Below are positions 25,220 to 38,800 of a stretch of 64,000 nt of DNA, piece by piece (the stretch's first letter is position 1; the number at the start of each line of letters is the position of its first letter). The stretch is from Elmis aenea (taxonomy: Eukaryota > Arthropoda > Insecta > Coleoptera > Elmidae). A program made the translations under genes and the position numbers. Location: contig OX393577.1 of assembly GCA_947652605.1 (NCBI GenBank), forward strand, positions 27,965,466-28,029,465, written 5' to 3'. The notes under the pieces are model-generated. The model had not been told where the DNA came from, searched no databases, and saw nothing but the letters and a program-made list of their open reading frames with translations.

Positions 25220-26216
25220 ATGGCTGAAAAGTTAGAGGACCTAAATCTACCAATATCTTCAGTTCAAAAAATAATAAAAGAAGCGTTATCAGATAATATA
25301 AGCATTGGTAAAGATGCAAGAACTGCTTTTGCAAGAGCTGCTTCTGTTTTTGTATTATATTTAACATCACATGCGTCACAAATGGCCCAGAAAGTAAAAA
25401 GAAAAACTTTAGTTGCCCAAGATGTATTCGATGCCTTAGAAAATTTAGAATTTGAAGAATTAATAGAACCTTTAACAGAATATTTAACAGGTAAGTTAAC
25501 AATGCCGAGTAGATTTAGTCATATAAAACTTTTAAAGTCTTTGAAAATTCAGTTTTATTGTGGCACAAACTTCCATTATATTGTCTTAATAAGTATCTTA
25601 TATTAAATTTTTATCAAATGTTGGGGCAGCTTATCATTTTAGTGCTCTATGATTAAAGGTCGACACACACTGACGTGGTAGCGATCATGATAATAAATAA
25701 CCGAGTTACTGAAATATATAACCAGGTTACTTATTATCGTGGTCTTGACCGCCACGGCATCGGTGTGTGTTGACCTTTAAATTTTTGATTCCATAATCAT
25801 ATGTATTTGTTGTTGCCACATATACAGCTGACACCACGAAGTTCTTCCAGTGCCATTTCAGTAGGCTAACACCTGCATCTGACAAACAATTACAAATTTT
25901 ACTGTGGCCCGGGAGGAAATTTTTATGTCAAATTAACTTGGCGATGAACGTGATTAATATAATATATTTTAGCTAATTTGACAGTTCAAACTTTTAGTGA
26001 CTATTATCGCCAGAATTGTCATATTAACTAGAAAAAACTGAATAATTAAATGTCAAATATGTATTTACAGAATATAAGGCGTCACAAAAAACTAAGAAGG
26101 AAAAATCCAATAAACCCAAAAAAACAGATGAAAATGGAGAAATAGAAGATGAAACAATGGAAGAAAACGAGGATGATGAAGAAGTTGAAGAAGATAAAGA
26201 AGAAGAATCAGCTTAG
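25220..26216 (+). CDS. POLE3: POLE3 / Chrac-14, histone-fold subunit of DNA polymerase epsilon and CHRAC
   Basis: Nuclear histone-fold protein that pairs with POLE4/Chrac-16 in the polymerase epsilon holoenzyme and in the ISWI-ACF remodeller CHRAC. Two exons, 25220-25490 and 26071-26216 (gtaagt donor, tttacag acceptor), give 138 residues. The histone fold spans about 7-92: LNLPISSVQKIIKEAL, DARTAFARAASVFVLYLTSH, and KTLVAQDVFDALENLEFEEL. The C-terminal tail is Lys-rich then strongly acidic (runs of Glu/Asp from about residue 113 to the end), as usual for this subunit. A small MITE sits in the 580-bp intron at 25653-25780. Open frames antisense to exon 1 are shadows. Confidence 0.94.
25653..25780. 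mobile_element. Short MITE in POLE3 intron (AAGGTCGACACACAC ends)
   Basis: Inverted ends TTAAAGGTCGACACACA and GTGTGTTGACCTTTAA bound 128 bp. The internal arms GCGATCATGATAATAAATAACC and its inverse also pair. The same family appears at 37266-37396 in an LRSAM1 intron, with AACTC-type ends and the words CCGGTGTGTG and GGTTAC. TTA/TAA at the ends suggests Harbinger-type integration. Confidence 0.65.
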
Positions 26217-26805
26217 ATTTCTTAATTTTATTTTATTCATGAATATTTAAGATACAGTGTAATCAAATGTAATAAAATATTTTGTACAATGTAACAATTT
26301 TTAAACAAATAACATTTTGGTCTGTTACATTTTACTAAAACGTATTTATTAAATAATAGTGTGGCATATTGACTAGCTTAGCTTAATATGTATTTGCAAA
26401 AACGTTTAAATTCACAATTAGGTAATCACTCTTAAAGATTTAATTAAAGCTAAAAAAACAACCAAAACGTATAGATTAAGGCCACACTGCTTATTGAAAA
26501 TTGTGCATATTATGTTGAGTTCTTAAAACATTTTTCCAATAACAAACAGTTGACATACACAACTTATAAATTATATACAGTGATCAAAAGATTACAACAG
26601 CATGGAATGAATATAAAAATCACTACAGTGTGTTTCAGAAAACATACCTATTGGTTATTTGTAAACAATCCTTCAAAATCACATTCATATTAAAATTAAA
26701 AAACAACACTTTTTTTATGCACTGTTGATCAATATCTTAATACTAAACAACATGCGTTTACATTTTAAAAGGTAGGAATAAGATTCAACTTGATAAAATA
26801 TCCAA

Positions 26806-29800
26806 CTAATTATAAACTCTTATCTTACGTTCTATAGTAGCTCTACATAATGGACATTCCATCACTGGATTGGAACAATTTACGCAGCAACACAAATGAC
26901 CACATGGCACAAAAACTACCTCGCACTAAAAAATTAAAAGTATCCATTAGTATTAAACTATAGCGAATAGAATCCCATAATTATTTAATAAGTAATTGTG
27001 AAGTAAAATCACCTCATTATCCATACAGATAATACACTCTGTGGAATTTTGATATTGCTCCGGTGGTGGTGCACTGGCTTCTTCTATACACGGTGCAGAT
27101 GCAGCGGTTTCTTGTAACCCTAAATACATATTTCTTTCTTTAAGGAAAAATTGAAGAGCTTCCATTATTCGTTTTCTATCTTCACAATTTGTGACACCAG
27201 CTTTGTTTATGTCATCTTCTGTTAAATATTCAAGTTTATCTACAAGAGAAAATGTTTGTAATAATCAGAGATGAAAAACAACATAATGTACCCGACAACG
27301 TTATATTAACGATTCAACTATAATTTCTATTATAATAACTTTACAATATTTCATTAACATTATAATAGAAAATAAGTTTTCATAGAAAGTTATTTTGTAA
27401 CGTTATTTTTTATGAATTGAATTTTGGAAAAAAAATAAATTCGAATCACAAGAGTTATTTGAGTTGTTAAAATACGATTTTGGTGTACCAGCTACTCAAG
27501 TATCAGTAGAGGGAGCTTTTTCATCATTGAAGTTTATTTTAACATTTTAAGAGAAAATTCAGGAAATGAAATTTAAGAAAATAAATATTTTTCTAGTGAG
27601 ATTAAATAAATCATTCTAATTTTGTTTGTTAACCTTAAGACTTGAGGTTCATTTTTATATGATCCTAATTTCAGTCATTATTAAAGTTTGACTGTTTTTT
27701 ATTGGTTTTAACTTGTTGGTTATTTATATTTAATGTGATACTAGTTCTTTTCTGATAAGATATATTTTGTTTGATTTTAAATATTAAAATTTAAATAATA
27801 TCTAACTGAATTTTGTACTATTTTTAAAAATTGCACTACAGATCTTAAATATAATTTCTGAAAATCTGATATTGGTCTCTTGGGTTATTTTTGTAAAATC
27901 AACATGCCTGTGTTATCAGATTTTTTTATACACTTCACATTTTGCACTACAAGTTTTATTATGCATAATTTAAAAATTTTAGAGATTTGAAGTAAACTTA
28001 TATTTTTTGTATGGAAACTCCAGTAGGACATGACTATGCGAAAAAACAGTTTTTTAGATTTTAAACAATACATTATTTCATATACGTTGCAAAAAATTAC
28101 TGAGATATGATTAATTTTGTGAAAATGTTATTATCACAGTTTGCCATGATTTGATAAACAAGTGTTTTTGCAAATAAAAAACAACTAAACGTCATTTCCA
28201 AGTAAATTTTGTAGCAGTCGCTACGTTTTTACCACTTACTATGTAAACTATTAACATAATAAAATTTTCAAAGTGTACGAATTTAGCCATGATCACAATA
28301 CCACAATAAACAGATATAAAATACAAAAAAATAGTTAAGTTTGAAACTTTACTTGGATATGACGTTCACTTGTTTATTAATTGTAAACATCAATTGTTTA
28401 AGAAATCATGGCAAACCGTGATAAAATTTTACAAAAGTAGTAGCCATATCTTGGTAATTTTTCACAACATATACATAAAAGTATACAGCGTCAATCAAAA
28501 AAAGTTTGCAACAAATTTTTTATTATCGATTTCCCAGAAAATTTATTTCTGATAAAAGTTGGTGGATGGCCTAACCTAAAACTAATTTTAGGATAGAAAA
28601 AAGTTCAACCAACTTTTATTAAAATATATTTTTTTGAAATTGGTTAAAAACTTTTTCATTTGTCACTACTTTTTTTAGCTTTTTTTACGACACTGTATAT
28701 TTTTGAAAAGCTAAAAAGTGCTCTTTTATGCATGGCCTACTAAAGTCTCCATGCGAAATAATATAAGTTGACTTGATATCTCAAGTCATTGTACTTAAAA
28801 AATTATTTTTAAAGCATAAAAATCCTATGTAACATTTAGTTCTTTTTTTAATAAATACAGAAGTTATAGTAAATTTTCAAAAACGAAAATTAATTTTTCG
28901 TCTGTTGTGCCAATATTAAAATAATATAACCGACACCGAAAGGTACAAGAGGAACCGATTAAGAAGAAAAAATCTTATAACACAGACGTGTTAATCTCAA
29001 AAAGCAACCCATGAGACCGATATCACATTTTTACTAAATATTATGATAACCAACATAACCCGCAAAACATTAAAATTTGGTCCACCCTCTATAAAAACAA
29101 CGATTTACAACGTTATTATTTTATCCTGGTACTAATACCTAGTTATACTCAAACGTTACCTTCGTTTTGTACAAGGTGAGCCAAAAATGGTAAACAGTGT
29201 AAAACTCCTGCCATAAGAAGTGCCTGAGATAGTGCTGGATTCAAATGTTTTTGCGTTTCTGTCAAGTCACTGGGCATCCTAAAACATTAAAACAATTAGC
29301 AACACAAACATTTACTATTTTGGTAGGTTGGTAAAAAGCACAAAATATTTAAAAAAAATTGTAACACAAAATTTTGAGTAGTTGGCCATATCCCATATCA
29401 ATTTAAAAAAAAACATTGTAAAGTAGCATTTATATTAATAAACACCTTTATCAAACTTAAAGCCTCTATATTAAAAGCTTTTTAAAGTGTTTATTAAAAT
29501 CTAACTTGTTTGGTTACCAACACATGCTTCCTTTATGTCATCTATGTTTTGTATATTAAATGAGCCTAAAAATTGCTTCCCAAAGTTTGCCTTCATAGTT
29601 ATGAACACTATACATAGAAAACAATTTACTACCTATCCAGAAGCTGCTGATACTGTCTTAACCAAAAATCTTCGGCAGTAAAATAGCTTTCCTCCATAGC
29701 TTTTAAAGTATTCAGTAACTGGGCTCTACGTATACTTTGTTGTTCAAGTAAATCCATTAACAATAATGACAAATTGGCACGTTTTTCAGCTAAATCAGTC

Positions 29801-32800
29801 TAAAAGTTTACATATTACGATATAATACAATTATTCCAATACACCAAATATTAAAAAAAGTAACATTTATAAATTATGGATCAATGAAGAGTAGACTAAA
29901 TTAATAGCTCACCAAGTGTTCATCCATTTTCAATTTTAGCCGATCTAGTTCAATAACTGTTAGAGCAGCGAGTTGGGATTCCACTAGTCTTACTTGCTGT
30001 ACTAAACCCCAACTGCGTGCATCTCCTCTTTCCAATAACGCGCCCACAACTACCTTTTGCAATTCGACATCCTCTTGCAATTGTGAAACAAGGTCAGCCT
30101 TTTGAGAATCATAATGTTTTAAAATGTTTGATAAATGACCATCTGTTTGCAGTTCCCTGAAGCAAACATTTTTTAAGTTATAGCTTAAGATTCTTTAAAA
30201 CGAATAAAAATCAATCTCAGATAATAATTTATTAACTACTAATAACATTACACAAACTGTGTTTTGTTTTAACTTACTGTTCTAGAATGCTCCTAGTTGT
30301 TTCAGCACGGCTTTCATCATATTGTTTAAATTTGCAAGTTTCCTGCTCTAATAAATTTTGCATCGCAGTAAGAATATCTGTTTTCCGAAGTGTCTCACTA
30401 TATTTAGTAGCGGCAGCCAAGATGCGTTCTTCTTCTTTCTTTTCTTGTTCCAATAATTGAATTAAAGGTTCATTACTAAGAGACAGTAATAGCTTTATTG
30501 CTATATCAGCATTCTGCTCAACTACAAATATTATTATATTAGAATGCAATTTTATGGAGCTGAAATACAGCAAAAACTAATAATTGACACTAAAACGCAA
30601 CATGTCTTCTACATATACGTAACGTATGTATGTAAAATTGAATTTTTTTATGAATTTTGTATTGGTAAAGTATGACTTTATTATTGTTGAACAACACATG
30701 TTATAAGCCAGTTTGATGAAAATAATTAGTTTTATTATAATTTTTTTTATAAGAATGTATTTTTCTTGCATATGATTTTTTTCTTGAATCAATCATTTTT
30801 TAAAACTGAATAATAAACATTTTGTTAAAATTGTTAAAGTCTGCATGTTGTTTTATTTGTCCATTACAGTTGCAGTGTTTCTCATCAAATTATAAGCACA
30901 TAGTTCTCCAAACATTCAGATGGTTTCCACAAAATTTCAAATGTATTGCTTTTCATTTGCATGGAACAAGTTGTTCGCAAGAAAATTTTAAGTGCCTCAC
31001 AGCAGGGTTGAAATTGTTAATCATTTTAATTTTTCAGTGGTAAAATGTTATATTGTTAACAAAATGAAATAATTAAGAAAAAATGGTAAACATGTTATTA
31101 CACTTTTTTGTACCTTGACCGAACCACAGGCTTAATGCATATATGCAGGCTCTATCAGAGGGAGAGGGCAAAAGGGGCAGGTGCCCCGGGCCTCACAATG
31201 TTTAACTCCATCTGTAAAAAACCACACGAATTTTCAAAAAAGCAGGAGTTATCAGTGTGAACCGGGCCGGTTTTTAAAACAATTCAAGAAAGCGAGGAAC
31301 TTTTTTTTTAGTCATAATGCCTCGGCCCTTGTGTTTTCTCTGAGAGACTCTGCATATACGTAACAATGCTTAATTTTAAATCATTTTCGTGACCTTTAGA
31401 GATTGCTCAAATGATCTGAAATTTTACAGGCACGGATTTTTCTACAGGTAGAACAAGGTTGGTGGGTGTCTAACATTTAAAATAATGATAAATAATATGT
31501 GTGTGGCTCACTGCTGTACAAAAATCAAATGTTCACCCTATAACGCTTCACTATCACTATTATTTAAAATGATTTACAAAGTAAAAACTTTGCCGAAGAT
31601 AGTACTGATTAGGTTAAATAAAAAAATCTACTAATCAATTTGTACACAGCTAAGTCGATACAAGGAGATTTACATTTTTCTATAAACATCGATATTTAAA
31701 TGCACAAATATTTCTATATTTTAATATTGACATTTATCGTCTCAATATTCAACATCAAAATTTTGATACCAACCATCCATAATATACATACAGGGTTGTG
31801 CAAAAGTATGGAAACAGACAAATATCTAGAATACTATTGCAGATATAACAATGAAATTTTGTATCTGAGCGTTTTGGTATTTTTCGGATTCGATGAAAGT
31901 ATTAAGGTTGCAGTACTACTTCCGGTTCAATCAGAAACGGACTCAAACTTTGAAATTTTAAATAAAACACCCTGTGTATTATTACATTTTTGGAGCCCTC
32001 CCAAAATTTACTTTAAAAAATGTAAAAGGTTATATGGGTCTAAAATCAACCGTTTTCATAAAATTTACATTGTTATGGAAATTTTGAGTGAAACAGCAGT
32101 TTACATTTTTTTTATCATTTAAGTTATTTAAAAAGGCAGTAGAATTTCGTTTGAGAATTAGATTAACAATTAATTAATGAACCATTTGCGCTAGCTACAT
32201 TTTAAAAATATTATACAGGGTGTTTTTTACGCTTGGTCAAACTTGTGAAACTTTAAACATAGACAACTCAATTTTCTTAAATACAACACACTATTTGTTT
32301 TTGCATAGTTTTGTAGAAAATTTGACTTTCTTCCAAAAACATTAACCATGTTTCATACCTAAAACTAATATTTTTCGAGTTATTGCGCATTTATTGCAAA
32401 TTATTCGGGCAATGTAATATTTTCGAGTAGGTTATGACGGTAGACAGCGGTAATTTTGAAACATTTGAAAGATAAAAACAAGAAAGTTATAATATTATCT
32501 TTTCCTCACTTATTTTCGACATTTATAATAATGTAGATGTAATTTTACCATTTTTTCGTTTAAATCGAGGTTTCTTAAAATTATGCATTTATCATTGGAC
32601 CAGTGTGATGGGACAATAATTACTAAATCCTATAAATAATTTTTTGTGTTTTTACAGTGTGATTTTCGGTTGAACCGGTAACGGTTTCAACTCTAACAGT
32701 TTTTTTTTTTAAAATTTAAAGATGAGATGGTCAGTGACTTTTGTTTAATCAGCGTTCTTTTCGCGTACTCAATACATTATTAATCGGTTTTTAAATTTTT

Positions 32801-35800
32801 GCAAACGATCGAAATCAATTATATGAAAAATATTGTGGCCCTGATAAGAAACCTCAATATAAACGTAAGATTGGTAAAATTACATCAACATTACAAAAAA
32901 TTTCGAAAATTCGACAGGAAAAGGTAATATTACAACTTTCTTTTTTTAATCTTTCAATTGTTTTAAAATTACCGCTGTCTACCTTCATAGCCTACTCTAA
33001 AATATAACGTTGCCCGAATAATTTACAATAAAATCGCCATATCTCGTAAAATATCAGTTTTAGGTATAAAACATGGTTTATGTTTTTGAAAGACAATCAA
33101 ATTTTCTACAAGACTATGTAAAAACAAATAGTGTGTTTTATTTAAGAAAATTGAATTATCTATGTTTAAAGTTTCACAAGTTTGTCTAAACGTAAAAAAC
33201 ACTCTGTATATTATAAAAATGTAGCTTGCGCAAATTTTTAAATAATCTATTGTCAATCTAATTCTCAAATGAAATTCTACTGCCTTTTTAAATAACTTAA
33301 ATGTAAAAAAAAATTGAAAGTGCTGTATCGCTCAAAATTTCCATAAAAATGTTAATTTTACGAAAACGGTTGACTTTAGACCCATATAACCTTACACATT
33401 TTATAAAGTAAAATTTAAGAGGAATGGAAAATTGTAAAAATATACAGGGTGTTTTATTTAAAATTTCAAAGTTTAAGTCCGTTTCCCGTTTAACCGGAAG
33501 TCGTATTGCAACCTTAATATTTTCATCGAATCTGAAAAATACCATAACGCTCAGATACAAAATTTCATCGTTATATCTGTAACAGTATTCTAGATCAGCG
33601 TTTCTCAACCTTTTTTGTCCCGCGGACCGGTAAAATTTGTGAAAAAATTTCGCGGACCGGTGTTTTTTTTTAACAAAAAAATTTTACTTGATATCAAAGA
33701 ACTACTTTAAAAGTTAATTGTAACATTTTTATTATCATTTACGTACAATAATATTTAAATGTAAAGGTGAGTAATTATTGTAATTATTATACAGGGTGTT
33801 TCTTAAGTATTGCAAAAAAATTTGGAAGGTGATTCCTTATCGAAAATAAGGGGGTGCTGTTATCTAAAAAAATTTCCTTAGACGTCTCCTTTCGGAGTTA
33901 CACCCCCGAGCGTTAAAATTATGTTTTTATTTTATTTCCCAAATTTGAATAAATGTATGATAATGATATTTGGTAAATGTTTTATACTTATTTAAAGGTT
34001 TCCTATAGTAATATTTTCAATTATCTCCCACCTTCACAGGGGGCTGAAATGTGCGACCCCTGTTGTTTTTTTTTATCAGAACTTTTTGGTGAGTAAAAAT
34101 TTCGCAATTAAAAAATACTTTTTTTGAATACTGACAATGAGTTATTTAGAAACTTTTTTTATTCTTTAAGTTTTCTCGTAAAACCTACATTTTTTGAGTA
34201 AAAAATAAAATAAGTAACGTCAAAATAAATACCATCTGTCAGTTCTATCCAATATGAACATAAACAAACTGTGATAACCACCAAAATGAATCGTTTTATA
34301 TTGGAATATTTAGTTGTGCATATTTACTTATTTTATTTTTCACTCAAAAGCGGTAGGTTTTACAAGAAAAACTAATAATTAAAAAAAGTTTCTAAAGAAG
34401 AAATCAAGCTTTTAAAACAAATTTTTTAAATTGCAAAATTTTAATTCACGAAAAAAAAATCACAAAATCATTGGATATACGAACAAACCACTGCGAGACA
34501 TTTTATCGGGTTACTAATTTCACGTACAGGTATGTTTGGTAACATTCATTGTCAGGAATGGAGCACACTCCTTTCCTGAACATTATGCATTACAGGAATT
34601 TGTCTTAAGTGCCGTGTTATCATAAATTATGTAAATTTAAAATTAGTTTAAAATAGTATTTTTATTTCGTAATTTTATAAATAAAAATTTAATTTAATTT
34701 TTTTTTTTTTTTTAAGAATTTTTTTTTAACGTGGACAGGTAAAAATTCTCCGCGGACCGGTGCCGGTCCGCTGGACCGGCGATTGAGAATCGCTGTCTAG
34801 ATAATTGTCTGTTTCCATACTTTTGTGCATCCCTGTATGTACATTATATGTTTAATAAGAACAAAATTGAAAGAATAACATACCTTCATGCAATTGTTCT
34901 ATGAGTTTAAATCTTTCTGTGTCTTTTATTTGTTGTATTTTCATTAACTTCTTGTCAAACTTAATTTGTTGTTTTGCTAAATCTGTTAACAACTGAAAAC
35001 CAAAATATTACTACAAATTAAAACCTAAGTGGTATAATATAACAACCCTCTCTCTATTTGCTTTCACAGCATTGGCTAGTTCAATTTCTTGCTGTTGGTG
35101 CATTTCCTTATTCCGTTCAATTTCCAAAAACTCCTGTACTTTCTGCTCCTACAACAGAATCGAAGTAAATATGGTGTACTATATTAAATATTGTGCAATA
35201 CAATTCCCTATAATTTGTGCTACCAAAATTACAAAGAAATATGTACCTAACATTAAAAAAAAAACAGTGAAAAAGCAAATGTGATACAAAACACTACTTG
35301 ATTACTTGTTACTTGGCAAACAGTTAATGAAAAATTCAAATAAAAATGGATGACATGCCTTAATTTTCTCTAGCTTCCATATTTTAGCCTAAAAAAGAAA
35401 TAAAAAGTGTAATTAGATATCTACATTTCTAACAATGAGCAACAGGAAAGCTAAAAATGCTGGTGTACAGAAGAGGTTAAACCAAAATTCCTTAATTTTA
35501 GTAATAACAAATAAGCCAAGGGAGTACAACAAGGCACACTTAAGCAGATTCATCTTTACTTTATCTAAAATATTATTAAGGCATTTAATTAAACATGAGG
35601 GCAGATTGTTGTTGGAACCTCTCGTTTAAAACAATATTGATAATAAATATGTATGTTATGCCGAATCAGTGAACTTGCTGACTTCGTAAAATAGGCAGAC
35701 CGCTTGCCGAATTCATGAAATAAGCAATACTATCTCTATTTAGCAAAATAGGCAAAGCATAAAATTTTAAAAACAACTTTTACTAACCTTGAACCTGACC

Positions 35801-38800
35801 CTCATTCACTTGGTCACTCACTTATAGAGGATCAGGTTAAAAGTTGATCAAAGTTTTTTTTTTTGTAGTATTGCTTATTTCACGAATTGGGCAAATTTAC
35901 TACCAATTCAGCATAACATGCATATCCTAAAGTGCATCTCAAATAATATATTGTAATTAAGCTTTTAATCTTTGGCAATTGTTGACTTTAAATTATGGCC
36001 AACAAAAAAATCTAGAGTAATTCTTGTTATTGCACAATCAAACACTAACATTATATAACGTAATTACGAAGATCATATTACAATTATAATTTCCACTAAA
36101 TGCTAGCTGCATTTCAAGTTATATTTATCAACATTTTTTGAGTGCATGTCTGAGCACAAAGTGCATAATTTTAAGTCAGATCCTATTGTTAGCTTTATAA
36201 AATGTTTAGATATTTTTACCAATTTTATATTTTGTACAAGATCACTGATCACAAAACTACTTCCAACACTTTAATGCTTTCCTGTTAACACGATAAGTTT
36301 TATTACATAGATTGTTTACTATAAATTTATATTTAGTTACTCTCTTCATTACTCCAGTTATACTGGCATTTTATAAAAACAAAGAAAATAATTAAAATGA
36401 ACCCTTTCTATGAAATTTGTCGAATTGCTTTTTTACTATCGCTTTGAGAAACTTTCCTTACTATTAAAGTAACCTATTTATAAATGATTTAAGGCAATTA
36501 TTGATAATTATAACTGGAGTCAAAGCAAAAAAAGTCAGTTGTAACGACATCTAAATAACATCTATTCATATATTAACATTTAAACAACCTAAATGCAATT
36601 AAAAAATAATAAACACGGCAACAATTAAAAATCAAGCTAACGATATACATATTGTATAAATTATTCATTTATAGATAAATTATACAATATCTTTAGGATT
36701 TTAAGCATGTGATAATAAAGTACTTAACAGTAAATAATAATTTTCCAATCCCGTAACTTCTTAATTTGAAGATATGGGCTTTGGGGTTTATTAGAAAATA
36801 TTTGGAAGGTCGTAAGTCCTATTTAAATATGTTATACATACATTCCAACTGTTTTTGAAATATTCTTTTAACATTTTATTTTTATTATGTTTTTCTTCAA
36901 ATGGTTTCCTGTACTTTTAAATACATTATTTCAAAGTTTGTGAAATTTTATATCCCATGATAAATAATATAAAATATAACTATCTTTTCCAAGTAACTTT
37001 TTTCTATAAAAAGTAACCAAATTAAAATATATTATGGAAAATCTAATAATATATTTTCAACGAAATTCGAAGCTTTATAACTCCAATCAAAGAAGTTATA
37101 GGACTGGGGAGTTCTAAATGAAACGTTTAAAATTAATGGCTTAAATAACGTGACCAGCTATTATGTCAGTTAAATCAGTGCAAAGTAATTTTATAAGTTA
37201 TAAAAAAAAACAAATTTCTTGATACAGCAGTTGTTGAGAAAATCTGTAGAATTAATTATGAACTTATTAGGGTCAACTCAAACCGACGCAATCGCGATCA
37301 CGATAATTAGTAACCTGGTTACATAAGTAACATGGTTACCAACTATTGTGATCTCGATGCGAGCGAGATCACGCCGGTGTGTGGAATTAACTCTAATAAA
37401 AAAACTTAACTACAAGCAGATGAAAAGTTGTTATAAGAAAGTGTTAAAAAAGTAATCAAAGTTTCAAGTTCCTTTTGAACAAATTTCAGTAAAAATGTAT
37501 ATTTAAACTTTATTTTAGCATTAAATTACTCAACTCTAATAAACTGACTCCATGGTTCTTAGGAACCACTAACTTTCCATGTCAAGCTGTGGGTTCATAA
37601 AAAACCTTGTTTTTACAAGTAGCATACTTAAATAATATAATAAACAATTTTCATGTTTGTACCTTAAAATTTTCATCGTAAACATCACTTTCATTTTTTC
37701 CTTGTGCGGTTATAGGTACATCATCTAGAGAATCAGGTGGAACATAAGAAATACCAATATCTATAAATAACAAATATTATACTGTAGTATTTAACATAGC
37801 TAAAATGTTTAAATTCAGAAGCAAAATTTGTGGATAAATATAAATATCATATGAAAAAAGATTAATGGAAAATATTAAGCAAGCCAGCCATGAAATACTG
37901 AGGGCCTAAAACACTTTTGTTAATTTGGCTTCATTTTTATGAAAGTTAACCTCGACACCTGCAGGTAAAAGAGGATAACGATGATGATTTTATGAAAGTT
38001 AGCAATCGGCTAATCTAAAATATGTTTAAAAAATCACGACTGTCATGAATCCCCCTTTACAGAGTGTCCAATTATATTGCTTCCTATTACTATGTGTCAG
38101 GTTTCAAGTACAACTTACCATCACAGATATATTTCATAATAAATTCAGTTCCTTGTTCGACTACAGCTGATGGAGGATAAATAAAGTTCAAGGTATCAAC
38201 ACGAATTTCCTGGATTCGTTGAGCTTTGCATATGCTTTTAGGCAAATAAGTTATATGACTATTTCCCATTGCATTAAATGTACGCAAGTTAATTAAATTT
38301 CCCAAATTTTCTGGCAAATTTTTAAGGTGATTTTTAGAAACGTCGAGTATTTTTAATTTTTGAAGACTCGTTACCGATAGTGGCAATTTTTTAATTTGAT
38401 TGTCATTTAAATAAAATTCCTGCAAAAAAAAAGTTTACTACAAACCTATTCATCTTATACCATATGACTTTGGTGAAATCATTTAAATGATGTAAGAAGC
38501 AAATTATAAATATTTAAATCATCAATACACTTTGATTATAAAATATCGAGAAAACAACATTGAGAGCAGAACTATAAACTCCTTGGTCTTAATTCCAAAA
38601 TGTTTAATAGAGCCTTATTTTCTTGTGAATTTCACTAGTATTATAACAAATATCATTTTAAACTAAATGTAGTTTTTGTTCCACATATAAAGTTGATAAA
38701 AGTTTACCTGCATATTAACTAACAATGAAATTTCATCTGGAATGGTTGTGAATGCATTATCATGAATGTCCAAAATTTTTAACAAGTGTAAATCTTTCAA

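Noticed and set aside
25212..25502. Leu-rich antisense frame of 96 codons
   Set aside because: Shadow of POLE3 exon 1 on the opposite strand.
31700..32122. 140-codon open frame on the plus strand, and its look-alike at 33297-33608 on the minus strand
   Set aside because: They are the two arms of the same palindrome; a similar frame at 60099-60356 is also in a foldback repeat. Not a protein family I recognise.
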